From: Macrotrachela quadricornifera
Lineage: Eukaryota; Rotifera; Eurotatoria; Philodinida; Philodinidae
Length of the DNA stretch: 64,000 nucleotides
Direction: 5' to 3'
Assembly (NCBI GenBank): GCA_022393335.1
Contig: JAJEKB010021337.1
Location: forward strand, 664,353 to 728,352
In this document: piece after piece, positions 35,591 to 46,487 of the stretch
Numbering within the stretch: position 1 is the stretch's first letter
Layout of the letters: each line of letters begins with the position of its first letter
The notes under the pieces: generated by a model
What the model was told of the DNA's origin: nothing
Seen by the model: the letters and a program-made list of their open reading frames with translations, nothing else
Database searches by the model: none
Translations under genes and position numbers: made by a program

Positions 35591-36175
35591 ATGTTTACTA
35601 TTAATAAGTATGTTAAAATCTTGTGTATAGAAGGTGAATATTCATTACATAGAGAAGATATATTTGTTATTACTGATTTTAGAAAAAAAACCAACACCTT
35701 TTTATTCTTATCAGTAGAATGCGGGCGGTGTGTGTGATCAAAAGAGAAAAGAGCATGAATATATTATGTCTTATCAAAAGGAAGTGATGTAAATGGCGTA
35801 ACAATATAATAATTTATATTTATATAGATTAAATATCGACGTAAAAAGATAATTCGAAGAATCAGTAATTCTAAAGTATATAAATACAAAAAATTCACAT
35901 GTTGTTTTGTATTAATAATCATGACAGATTATATTTGTTCAAGTGACAATTGTCATCCTTTTATTTTAATTACTATTATTATTGTAAGTTTAACTGCATT
36001 GATTTTAATTGTTATATTTATTGTTGGATTAATAAAACGACAAAACAAAAAAGAATTAAATGATATATTCAAAGTAAAAGAACAAAATCCATGGATACCT
36101 TATTCAATTTCAAGTGTTGTCAATTATCCACCGCTCAGTTCATATTCTCAAAGCGATATCATTAAGACTGCATAA
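35591..36175 (+). pseudogene. Damaged copy of the small membrane-protein gene
   Basis: Compared with the gene at 27708-28291, exon 1 has one extra A in an A-run (about 35682-35690) that shifts the frame. The donor GTGAGT has become GCGGGC, and the preceding TATAAT reads TAGAAT. Exon 2 (35828-36175) is intact, with very few changes in its 84-residue open frame at 35921-36175 (for example SA to VG in the membrane segment). The full protein cannot be made in the same way, but the short form could be. Confidence 0.7.
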
Positions 36176-36405
36176 AACTATTCTTTTCTAAGAATAGATA
36201 AACATTTGTATATTTTATTTAAGAAAAAGCTATTTTTTAATTTTTAATAATAAATATTAAGTTGATAAAATAAGGACTTATGCAAACATGTTGGAAAATT
36301 GATTCTTATACTGTCAGATAGAGTAAAGTCTGTAGATTAAAAATATGTATATATAAAAGTATGAGTTGACTAACGATGGAAATTTTAAATTTTGAAAAGG
36401 CATCA

Positions 36406-37228
36406 AACCAATCGCACAATCTTGTCCTATTCTTTCCAGGTTCTTGTTTTTCTTTTCTTTCAAACAAGATTTCTGTATTCAGGCAAGATTCTTCTTGACA
36501 GAAAAGTAAAAAGAATCTTGTCTGAAAATTCTGAATAAACCGAAACTGAAAAGAAATATAAGATATTTTAAATTTCTTACTGTTCGGATAAAATTCTTGC
36601 GAAAGAAAAGAAAAAAGATTCTTCTCAGCTTCCCAAAATAAACAGCACGTGATGTCTTCTTTCTATGGTCATATATAAAAAAAAGATGTCTAAACGTTAT
36701 TTAGTCATTATTAATTCAATAACTAGTGCAACTTCACTTTGAATATGTACTTTTTCTAGAACGTTCAACTCGTTATCAAACAGTATTTAATCGCTCTATT
36801 TCACTTAGATGAAGGTAAAATATTTTCATTCGATTTAGAGTAAACAATAGGCTGTATAATATTTTGTTTTAGACTTTTTAAAATAAATCATGCTTATTGA
36901 ATACATTTCAGTATTTTATTAATCATTCTTTCTATCTAATTCATTTTTTTTACATACTCTTTTATTATGAACGAAAGGATTTTATTAAAGGACGGTAGAA
37001 ATTCTAAATGTACACGTCAATGAAAACATTAAAAAAATAAGTATTTTTTATAATAGAAATTTTATGTTTCTCGTTATGTTAAAAACTAAAGCTATAAGTA
37101 TTTTTTGTATATGATATGTAAAAATTACAATGAAATAGTCTAAAACAAATAGTAATAGCAGCCGATAAAAGGTCTTATCATTGTGACAAAATTCAAACAA
37201 GAAAGCGACAAGATCGTTGATTAGTGAA
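36406..37228. other. Block present only in duplication copy 2
   Basis: This sequence separates GAAAAGGCATCAAA from AATGTTTTGCATTCGATC, which are adjacent in copy 1. It has repeated CAAGATTCTT/AAGAATCTTG motifs near its left end but no clear termini or coding frame. It is either an insertion in copy 2 or a deletion from copy 1. Confidence 0.55.
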
Positions 37229-37782
37229 AAAATGTTTTGCATTCGATCAAAAAGTGAATGTTTTCTCAGTAATTTGAGATTTATGATCATTTTCAAAATT
37301 TTTTTAACATTATTGTGTTCTACAGAAGACGGACATCATATAACTTTCTTTTCTCAAGAACTTTAAGTTGAATTCGATCTTCTTAAATAAATCGAAGATC
37401 TGTATCTTTTGGATGACTTAAGCTCGACTTTTTTTAAAAATGAGAATTTCAAGTCTCTCAAAGGAAGCTTGATTTTATGAATATTTGTGTCAAATCAAAA
37501 CAAGATAGGCTCGTCGTTACCATAGGAATAAGCAGTTTTGAATTGATGGTTTTTAAAGAGCTGTGATTGTGATGGGTCGTATGTGAAAGTTTGAGCTCAT
37601 TTGATTAATACTTTGAGAACGAAATTTTTTTAAAATGAAAAAGCATTTTCCATTTTTTTTATTTTAAAACAAACGGACTCCATAAAAATCTTATGCTAAT
37701 CAAAAAAACATTTTTTTAACAAAATGCTAACTTGCTAGTAAAGCATGCAATGCTTGATCAATCTTGAAGTATGTTCAAATTT

Positions 37783-39210
37783 CCGAAAATACCAAAATTA
37801 TCTGCACATAAGAAAAGAAATTTCGTGAAAATTTCAGTAATTACTCGTACTACATAACGAAAATGACTAGATTATTTCTGTAAGTGCCAACTATCTAGAA
37901 TATAACTTATCGAGAAAATGAACACGTGCAGAAGAAATTAGCACGACATTTCTGAAACTAACAGGTTGTCGCGAAAAATTTTCATGAATTCTTCCACTCT
38001 TAGAGGTACGGCTCTTTAAGTCTTTGACTATATTACTTAGAGAAAACCAAGGCGCGTCGAATGGCATATATTGTATTTGATATTCATAAGACTTTAATAG
38101 AACTAGAGTCAATTTACTAGTAGATGGTCATAGTTCCCAAAAGTTATAGTATATACAAGAACGATCGGAGATGACAAGTATATGAACTATTAGCCGGTGA
38201 AAAACTCTACAAAACTGTATGTAAAAATATTTTCCTAGAAATACCTTTCAATGACATCAAGATTCGTAATGATCAATAATTGATGGGACTTTTGAGTACA
38301 TGACCGTCTATTAGTAAATTGACTATAGTTCTGCTAAAGTCTTACGAAAATCAAATTTAATATAGGCCATTCGACGCGCCTAGATTTGTTCTATCAAATG
38401 GTATTTTTGGTTTCTCAATTTCGAATAGTTCTTCTTATTCGACAGGATACGTTAAAAGTTGGGATCAGGACTTTTAGTTAACCCTAAGTATGATATACCC
38501 ATGTTATAATATCGTAGAAATTCGAGAAATTACAAGAAAATTATAGTAATTACCGAAATTTCCATAAATTCTTCGACCTTTTAATGGTAGGGTTCTTTAA
38601 TTGCATATGAGTCTGATTTTATGAGTATTATGTAATGTTGGAATTTATAGAAAGGCAACTATAACTTACAGCTAAATTTTTGACCCAATGACGAGATATC
38701 TGTAGATTTATAGAGGACGACTTCCTCAATCCAACGGTACATATATTGTTCGATTCTATTGGGCACCATGAGACAAAATCTATATATATAATATTGAATG
38801 TGTTTGGTGCAAGGTCAAAGGTCAATTATCGATGCTAAAAGATTAGAGGATGATGGACAGAATTGTGATTGATTGTGTGGTGGTAGAATTGCAGCGGCTG
38901 GTACTTGATGATCTCCGATAAAACCGGAACCTCACCCACTCGTATATCCCTGAAGATTAATCCTGTCGTTCACCTTTCAGCTATGACCCAGTGTCAGACA
39001 CGTACTCAATATTATGTATATAGATTTCCTCTCGCGGTGGACAACAGAATTGGATAATATATATACCGTTGGATAGAGGAAGTCTTCCTCTGTGAATCTT
39101 CATATATCTCATTTTCTAGTCAAAAGGTTATAGTCACCTTTTCTAATGATTACTGAAATTTCCACGAAATTTCTTTTTTTATGTGCAGGCAATTTCCAAA
39201 ATTTCCTGGA
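37783..39210. mobile_element. Long foldback element inserted in duplication copy 2
   Basis: The ends pair over about 65 bases: TCTGCACATAAGAAAAGAAA near 37813 matches the inverted TTTTTTATGTGCAGGCAATT near 39175. Two further inverted pairs lie inside. GGCGCGTCGAATGGC...TTACTAGTAGATGGTCAT (38052-38130) pairs with 38302-38382, and TCCAACGGTACATATATTG near 38730 pairs with sequence near 39055. The 1.4-kb interior encodes nothing recognisable. Confidence 0.75.
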
Positions 39211-39689
39211 TAATCCTTTGTTGTGGTTATATTGTTTTTTTTAATATTGTGGCGGTAGTTACGGTATATTCTGAAAATAGCATTTGGTTTTGGTGTAGTT
39301 TCCTGAATACGCGTTTTTAAGAGGAAAATTTCTTTTTCTGAAAATCAGCCTCCTGCTGCAAAATCAAGGACAGTTTTTCGTGATGCTATTTTAGACTTCA
39401 TTTCAGAATGAGGTTTTTCATGAGTTATTCGCTCACTGTCAGAGCAAAGGGGCTTCGCCACTGAAATCATGTAGTCAAGGTATGTTAATCTATCCCGAGC
39501 TAACTGATTATGGCAATCAAACGGACTGAAAATAGATCCATTTGAAAAATAAATAAAAGTTCGACGCCAGTTTCTTTTAGAATTATGATGAAGATTATAA
39601 TAGGATATTCTGTGACTGAGTCGATCAACTCCATGTACAAATTGATTGTATTCTTTTATTATCTTTGGACAGTTAATTGTAATATGTCA

Positions 39690-39920
39690 TTTTCAATAGA
39701 GTAATATGAGGTGAGTATTTTTATTCAATGAAATTTTATTTTTGTTTATTTCTATTTAGTTTTTCGACGCTTGGAACCTTTAAATGATACACCTACAACA
39801 TTTGGTCGTATCTTGATGGTGAATATGTAAATGTTCGAAACGTCGAAAAACTAAATAGAAATAATTAAAATAAAACTTCATTGAATAAAAATATTCACCG
39901 CTCATTACTTTATTGAAGAT
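39690..39920. repeat. Compact foldback with arms of about 85 bases
   Basis: TCAATAGAGTAATATGAGG to ATTTCTATTTAGTTTTTCGACG on the left pairs with its inverted copy ending at about 39920, leaving a loop of about 70 bases. The stem would be almost continuous. Confidence 0.75.
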
Positions 39921-40518
39921 GGAAAAAGAAATCATACGTAAACGACTCAAACGAACATTACTTACCAACAAATCGCTTAAAAGTAAGCATTAGTTAGTAC
40001 AGCATATTAGTATCGGACCGCATATATCAAATCCATTCATTCATCTACACTTCTCCGAAAGTTCAAACAAAAGATGACAATCAAAACAACAGTATCTTTT
40101 TTCTTTCTAGTTTTCCTTTCATTCTTAGAGTTTATTTATATAATACAAAAACAATATTCTCAATTACATTTTATTCTGGCAAATCGTGATCATTGTAGCT
40201 GTTCTCACCCTCATATATAGTTTTTCAATGTCTTTCGTAAACTAATAAGATTTGTTTGAGATTAACATCGATATGCAGAGTATATTAGAATTCCATCAAA
40301 CAAGGACGGAACGATCGTCGTAAGTAGCTTAGAATTACCTTTTAAACTCACAGGCCACATGAATAAATTATATATGGGCCATAATTTTTATTGAAACATG
40401 TACTAAACTTGATGTAATCACAGACGCATGGATATTACGGATAGTATGAAAAATTTAAAAAACACAAAAGAACAGGGGAAATCTGTTATTTTTCTTAATT
40501 ATTTTAAAAATATTGTCT
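39921..40518. other. Intergenic, nothing recognised
   Basis: AT-rich spacer downstream of the RING-RRM-NYN gene; no gene or clear repeat seen. Confidence 0.5.
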
Positions 40519-43500
40519 TCAATTTTGTTGGGATCTTTCTTCAAATGTAATTTGTGATCTATAATCATCTAAATATTTAATCATCATGCCAGTTGGAAAT
40601 ATTTTCTGAATATTAGAAAATCTTTGATTCAATGATTGTTTCCATGACCAAAGTTCCACGTGCCACGCTCCTTTCAATACTCTCTCTACGATGCTTGAAA
40701 AGCTTGTTTGACCATAATTTGCATTTCCATCGCCAGTAACCAAAACAAGAACTTTTTTCCTCGGACTATCGTTATGATTCAGAAAGCTGTCAAAAATTAC
40801 AGCGTGTAACGCATTGTCTACGAAGACTTCCTAAGAAAAAAGGAAAAAGTCATTTTAATATGATATTTATCTCGAATATGACTCACTAAGCCACTTGCCG
40901 ACCGATCTCCTAGTATACATTTATAACCAACAGATTCCCATTCCTTCCAAACACGTGCAGTTTTTGGTGGTGGTGTACTTCCAACGACAATACGTGTTTT
41001 TATATCTGTTTGTAACTTATCATCTTCTAGCACTCTTGCAAGATGCTTAACATTTACGCGAACCGCTAGATTTTGTTTACCTAATTCAGTGTCTGAATTG
41101 TATTTGTTTTGAGAACCAATATATACATTTGAATTATCAACAAAAATATGATATTCTATTGGTGTATATGCTGTCTAAAGTACAGACATGTAAAACATAC
41201 AAAAGAAAAAAAAATGAAGTTGCGAAAATACGTCGAAATAGAAAAAAACAGAAAAGGAAAATGCAGCAGAAGAAAATGTTACTAATTAAAATCATAGCTT
41301 CAAAGCATGGCAATAGAAATGGAATCGATAATCAGCAATGTCATTTGAATAATCGCGCTTTTTCTTCAAAGAATTGTTGATTTCGCGGATTTCTCACGAT
41401 ATAATGGATCCTATAAATCTCTATGCTTTAAGCGATTCTCATTATAGGGAAGTAGTCCTGAACTTATTATATTCTGAACATAATACCCATGATATGGATC
41501 TGATATTTCAACCGTTCTGCATTAATATATACACATTTAAAAATGTAAGAGATAAAAAGAAAGATATATAGTATATGGCATATACTAAAGGCTAACAATG
41601 CGCACACATGGGGTATCGTATTAGCTGAAGTTGTGATGGAGTCTGGTATAGTATTTTTGTATGTTTCCAAGAATATCTATATCTTATGAACATCCAAGAA
41701 ATAACTTTTTTATATTTCAGTAAATCTTATATCTTCCATATCTAAATTTAAATGAGCTCCAAGAAAATAAGCACAGCATATATAAGTAAGCGTTCAAATA
41801 TTTACATACTGGATCAGGTATGATTGGAACCGGCTCTGGTGGCTGTGGGTTGATTATTTTTTTAAATGCAATCGGACGATTACTAGTTGTCCGCAATGGA
41901 AGTCGATCTCCGGGTTTCATGTCCAGATTCGAATAAAAGGCTTTGTATAAATCTTTAGGGCCGTGACCTTTAAGTGCCACTTCTTTTAGGTCGTCAACGT
42001 TTGACGTACTTTTCAATGTTACTTGTGTTGCTTGGCGTTCTTCAATTTGAATCCAAACTTTTATGTCAGATTGATTGTCATCACTCGGTCCTGCAATATT
42101 CGAACAAAATGTAAACTAATGAATCGTATTCGTTTTAATCTTTGCTATACTAGTGACGTAGTCAGAAAAAAATGGTATGCTAGGGAAGGCATATTTACAC
42201 TTATTAACAGTTTCTAAGTTCTCCAGCATGATTCGAATGGTTATAGAAAGCTCTGATATAGGAATGTACTACACTCGATTTGCATATAAACTTATGAAAT
42301 AACCATTGCTGATCTTGCACCAAAAATGTTTCTGATCTTTGTATAAAGTGTTACATTATTTAAATAGTTTAGCATTAAATTTTACTTAATAGGTCTTCTT
42401 TACCATTATCCTTATAGTCTTATAATTATTAGGGATGAAGCTTTCGACTTAGGGACGCAACAAATCCTGTTTTACTGGAAAAAGATTATAAAATTTTCGA
42501 TATGAAACCTCCCTTCCTCCAAATCCAACCAAGTCTTTCTGTCAATCAGAACCAGTGTTATTCTTTCTCTCCAATACTGGTATTTATTTACCAAATCCCG
42601 TGTGAGATTTGGTAAATAAACATTAGTATCAGATAGACCGATTAAAACTGATTCACATTGACAGAAGGATTTAGTTGGATTTGAGAATTCTCGCACCGAA
42701 TATTTGCAGTCTTTTTTCAGAAAAACAGAATTTGTTGCATCCCTATTTATACTTAACTTAAACTTAAGATTAAGTGTTGAGCTTTTTTTTTATTTAACAC
42801 TTAATTTATCAAAAATCAACTGATTAAGTTATAATGAAAACTAGTACTGGCGTTTTAACTTTAAAAACAATAGAATTTTAAGAAATTTAAAGTTGAAGTA
42901 CTTGTGTCATTAATAAGAACAGACTATGGCTATATTTTTATTGTTATCTAATTACTCAAGAAGGCATCCTTGAGTAGTCATATGCCTATGCCACGAGGGT
43001 GCTAGAGCCCTCGTATAGCCATCGTAGGAGTGATATGTGGATCTTGGTATGTTTATTGTGGAAAGTATTGGAAGATCTCATATAGTTAGCAGAGAGCCGA
43101 TACTAAGATATTGATATTGAAATGTCTTGAACTCTATTGAGTTCGACATGTAGACACTCTATCGAATTCGAACCACATTTGACCTTTAACTATCTACTCT
43201 TACCGACGAACTAGTAAACGAAATGCCTCATTTTGCTAGACCGAACTCATCTGAAATGATGCACAGAATTATTGATCACCGTATGCGATCAAGCTAGCCT
43301 AAGAATAAAAAGAGAAAAGAACGGGAAAGTGCCACATATGAAACATCGGATCTCGGTAAGTCCTCTACAGTGGCTATTGGTCCGCTCACCGAGAAATCAA
43401 AGATACATCAATTCACGCAGAATTTCACGGACTATCAAATAAATATCTTCTCCGCACTCGACAAATGAACGGTTCCCATGATAATAGCAAGATAACGTTT

Positions 43501-46487
43501 GAAATTTGTTTAAATGGTTCGTCTAACCGTATCAAATTTTGAATGGAAGCTCTGTGTAATTACTCGAGATAGAACGACATATTCATGAGCCACACAGTAA
43601 AATTCTATGTCCATCGTCATATATTCTGCTTTCTGATGAAGAAAGGACTAGCATCTATTTCAGCTAGTTATTATTCACTTTTATAGACATCATTGAACTG
43701 ATGGAAGAGAGCAGGTTGTTCTTTAGATACACTATGCAATTCTATATCAATTGATACTTGTTTGATATCCTATTCATCAAATGGGTGCTCTCTATTTAAG
43801 ATTTTATCAGATTTAAGGTTCGATTTCTCATAGGACTTGCTTGTTGCCTCTTTTCCTATTCTAGATTGCCATGATATAATAATCTATATTCTACATCTCA
43901 ATTCTACTAGCCCCGTTTCCAGAAAAAAAACTGTATCTTGTTTACCGACTTTTGGTAAAAATTGGATCGATTAACAAAAAATGTCGATGGGATTTGTCTT
44001 AGTGCTTACATATTAAATTCAGCAACTACTGTAACTGCTCCACATCAATCTCAAAGTACCTCACTCTACGACAACTGGGTGGGACTAGAAATACTCCTTC
44101 TACTATAGGATTACGAGCATCTTCGTAATCCTACTAAGACAGCTATACAAAAAACATAGTACCTCCACCTGGCAAGCCATATAAGGACCGTAGTAGGTTC
44201 CTATGATACCTATATGAGGACTACAGCATCATCCCAAGGTAGGCGTATGGAAGTTCTGGCACTCTTCTTCGATAGACATGTTAGGGCCGTACGACTTCCC
44301 ATTAGATAGGCGTATCATGATCCTAGTATTCCTCCTAGGTTAGTACTATGGAGATCGCAATATCTCTCCTTGCGTTACCATATGAACATTCAGCATCTTC
44401 ATACGGTACCCATCTGAGTAAACTAATACCCTTCCTAGGATAGGTATATGAAAACTCCAGCACTTCTCCTATGTAAGTCATATGAGAACCCTAGTGCCAC
44501 TCCTAGTATAAGCATTGAAGAACCTAGCACGCTTCGTATGTTAGCTATAAAAGGAGTCTAGTATCCTCGTGGCATAGCCATATGACTACTCAAGGATTCA
44601 TTCTTGAGTAATCACATAACAAATAAAAATATGGTCATGGTCTTTTCTTACCAATTATACAAGCATTTCAACTTTAAATCTCTTAAAATTCTGCTATTTT
44701 TAAAGTTAAAGCGCCATTGTTAGTTTAGATTGTAACTTAATCACTTCATTTTTGATAAATTAAGTGTTAAATAAAAAGAAAACTTACCACTTAAAATTAA
44801 GAGTTCAGTTTTTTTATTGACAGGAAATATTAAGTGTTAAATATTAAATGAAAATGTTTTAACTTACTATTACGTGTTAAGTACAAACAACTTAACGTAA
44901 TTAAGTGAAATTAAGTTTAAAAGTTCATCCCTACTTATATTTACACTTTTATGAGTGAATTTACAGTCATTTAGTTAAATACTCTATCACATTTGGCGGA
45001 CGCAAAGTTGAGCGGTGTGTTGATGAACAATTACGTATTATGTGGTTTGAATTTTTTTATGTATATTCTGACGGAATAGCTTGAAGTTTTTTTCATGGCT
45101 GAGAAGGCCTTTTTTGCTTCAGTGCCTTCGAGATAGAAAATTTTATGATTGTGTATTTTTGGCTGAAACTTTCAGAGTTCAGTATTTTTTCGACACAGCT
45201 ATTTAAAGTCTTTGGTTCGCCAGTTATGGTTTGAGAACCATCTGTCGTTCAATATTTTTTGGCAGAATCATTCAGGGTTCAGTATTGTCAACCAGAACCT
45301 TTTAGGTTTTGCTACTATCATCAAGAACTATAGATTAGTTCTGCACTCTCTATGAAACGATCAAGATAATTTTATATGTGTTGGAGATCCAAAAGTGGTT
45401 CTAGAAAACTCCGTTTTTTGCAGAGTGCTCTATTTCTAGTATGAAATGTTTCATCTGCATCTTGAGGGTGTAGTACTTGAAAATATCGAACTGCACCCAT
45501 AAACAGTTTTTCCTCTTGTGAATGTTTACTACCTGGGGTTTGTGATCGTGGTGACGGGACTCCTTGCGGTACTGGCGAGGGTGCTGGTGCTATTGGTGTC
45601 TCAATTGGCACTTCTGATTTTTGGACACGGATTTCAGCATTGTTTAAGATTGGTACACATTTTCCTGAAATATACACCATAATATATTTTGTTCACCATT
45701 GTCCTGGTTTCTACCCGTGCTCACCATTATATTTTTCAATCGCTTTCTTTACCGATTCTTCTTCTTTAAATATAACTGTTGCTATGCCGTTCAATATGTT
45801 ATCTTTTTCTCTAGATAAATCGATAGAGGCTTTCTTTGTTCGTTGATTAATCTAAATACGAAATAGTCATATTTAAAATATGTTTGATAGAATTCATTCG
45901 TGTTATTACTTTGATCTCACCGACAGTTGAAAATACTTTCGACAATATATCGAACAGACGTTCTTCGGACATATACAATGGTAAACCACTGATAGATATT
46001 CCATTTTTTGTGAGTATTTGCAGATTTTCATTAACATCACTTTTAGGTTGCTGCGGGGCTGAAGCGTCTAGAATACCAAGAGAAAAGTTATACTTTGCGA
46101 ACCTTTTATTTAAAGCAGAATTGTGTAACGAGTGTCGTAGAATAAATACTTTTTCCACAATTTGAAAATTTCTCGGCCACTTTAATGCTTACTCTTTCTA
46201 TGTTTTCCATCATCTTCAGATATCTTGGATTGTGTTGCAATCAGCTCATTTATGGCGTGATTTACTTGTAGTGAACCAAACTGAGTCCGCTGAATCGTGG
46301 TTCCATCGTTCATTGGGCACATGAAATCTCCTGTGGTACGCAAAGCTTCTCTGCGTATGCATCGGAGACAATATGTATGAGAGCAAGGTAATAGACGAGG
46401 ATCATCAAAATGTTTAAGACACATTTTACAGGTCATTATGTCCTCAAGTATTTGTTTTTTGTTCATTGCTGAGAATTTTGCAGCCAT
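40519..46487 (-). CDS. RING-RRM-NYN protein (RNA-binding putative ribonuclease)
   Basis: Seven minus-strand exons join in phase: 46193-46487, 45910-46148, 45725-45851, 45410-45664, 41810-42090, 40887-41174, 40519-40830 (598 residues). Residues about 19-65 form a RING (CKMC, LPCSHTYCLRC, CPMN). Residues about 125-215 form an RRM (ISISGLPLYMSEERLFDIL, then NGIATVIFKEEESVKKAIEKYNG). A Pro/Ser-rich linker follows, then a segment near 305-395 (KVWIQIEERQATQVTL...DDLKE) that could be a ubiquitin-like beta-grasp fold. The C-terminal 200 residues form a NYN/PIN-like domain (FVDNSNVYIG, VGSTPPP, VLVTGDGNANYG, VELWSWKQSL, YLDDYRSQITFE) with acidic residues expected to bind metal. It likely targets RNA for cleavage, with the RING adding a ubiquitin-ligase module; both roles are inferred. 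The 3.3-kb fourth intron contains nested transposons, and its donor (GTTTTC) is weak, so the exon 4-5 join is the least certain. Confidence 0.75.
42452..42743. mobile_element. MITE nested in the larger element, TA-flanked
   Basis: The element starts GGGACGCAACAAAT and ends ATTTGTTGCATCCC, with TA directly outside both ends (42450-42451, 42744-42745). Its two arms of about 135 bases form an almost complete hairpin, with TATTTACCAAATC and GATTTGGTAAATA at the tip. It lies in the left arm of the 42432-44931 element, so it is the later insertion. Confidence 0.82.
44085..44600. repeat. Degenerate tandem array, unit about 33-35 bases
   Basis: About eleven or more diverged units resemble TAGGTATATGAAAACTCCAG followed by CACTTCTCCTATG. 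Related units in reverse orientation occur at the other arm of the host element (about 42985-43030). Confidence 0.65.

Larger units (their letters stand above)
35455..39466. repeat. Segmental duplication, copy 2 (interrupted)
   Basis: Collinear with 27563-28975 but expanded by additional blocks at about 36406-37228, 37300-37425 and 37783-39400. The first 700 bases are nearly identical to copy 1, and flanking parts are more diverged. The distal end is recognisable by GGGGCTTCGCCACTGAAA near 39450. Confidence 0.8.
42432..44931. mobile_element. TA-flanked long-TIR element inside an intron
   Basis: TA-GGGATGAA begins the element and TTCATCCC-TA ends it. The long arms pair through CTTAA-rich sequence, ACTTTAAA...AAGTTAAAGCGCC blocks, ATTACTCAAGAA...CCTTGAGTAGTCATATG and TATGCCACGAGG. 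TA duplication with GGG termini suggests a Tc1/mariner-type mobilisation. No transposase is encoded. The inner right part is a degenerate tandem array (44085-44600), an organisation resembling Drosophila Foldback elements. The left arm is split by a second element at 42452. Confidence 0.75.

Noticed and set aside
41129..41380. Plus-strand Lys-rich frame
   Set aside because: It is antisense to an exon and an intron of the RING-RRM-NYN gene, and its composition comes from AT-rich DNA.
45874..46165. Plus-strand frame opposite the RRM exon
   Set aside because: The minus strand carries the RRM motifs and phase-matched splice sites; the plus frame has no recognisable domain.
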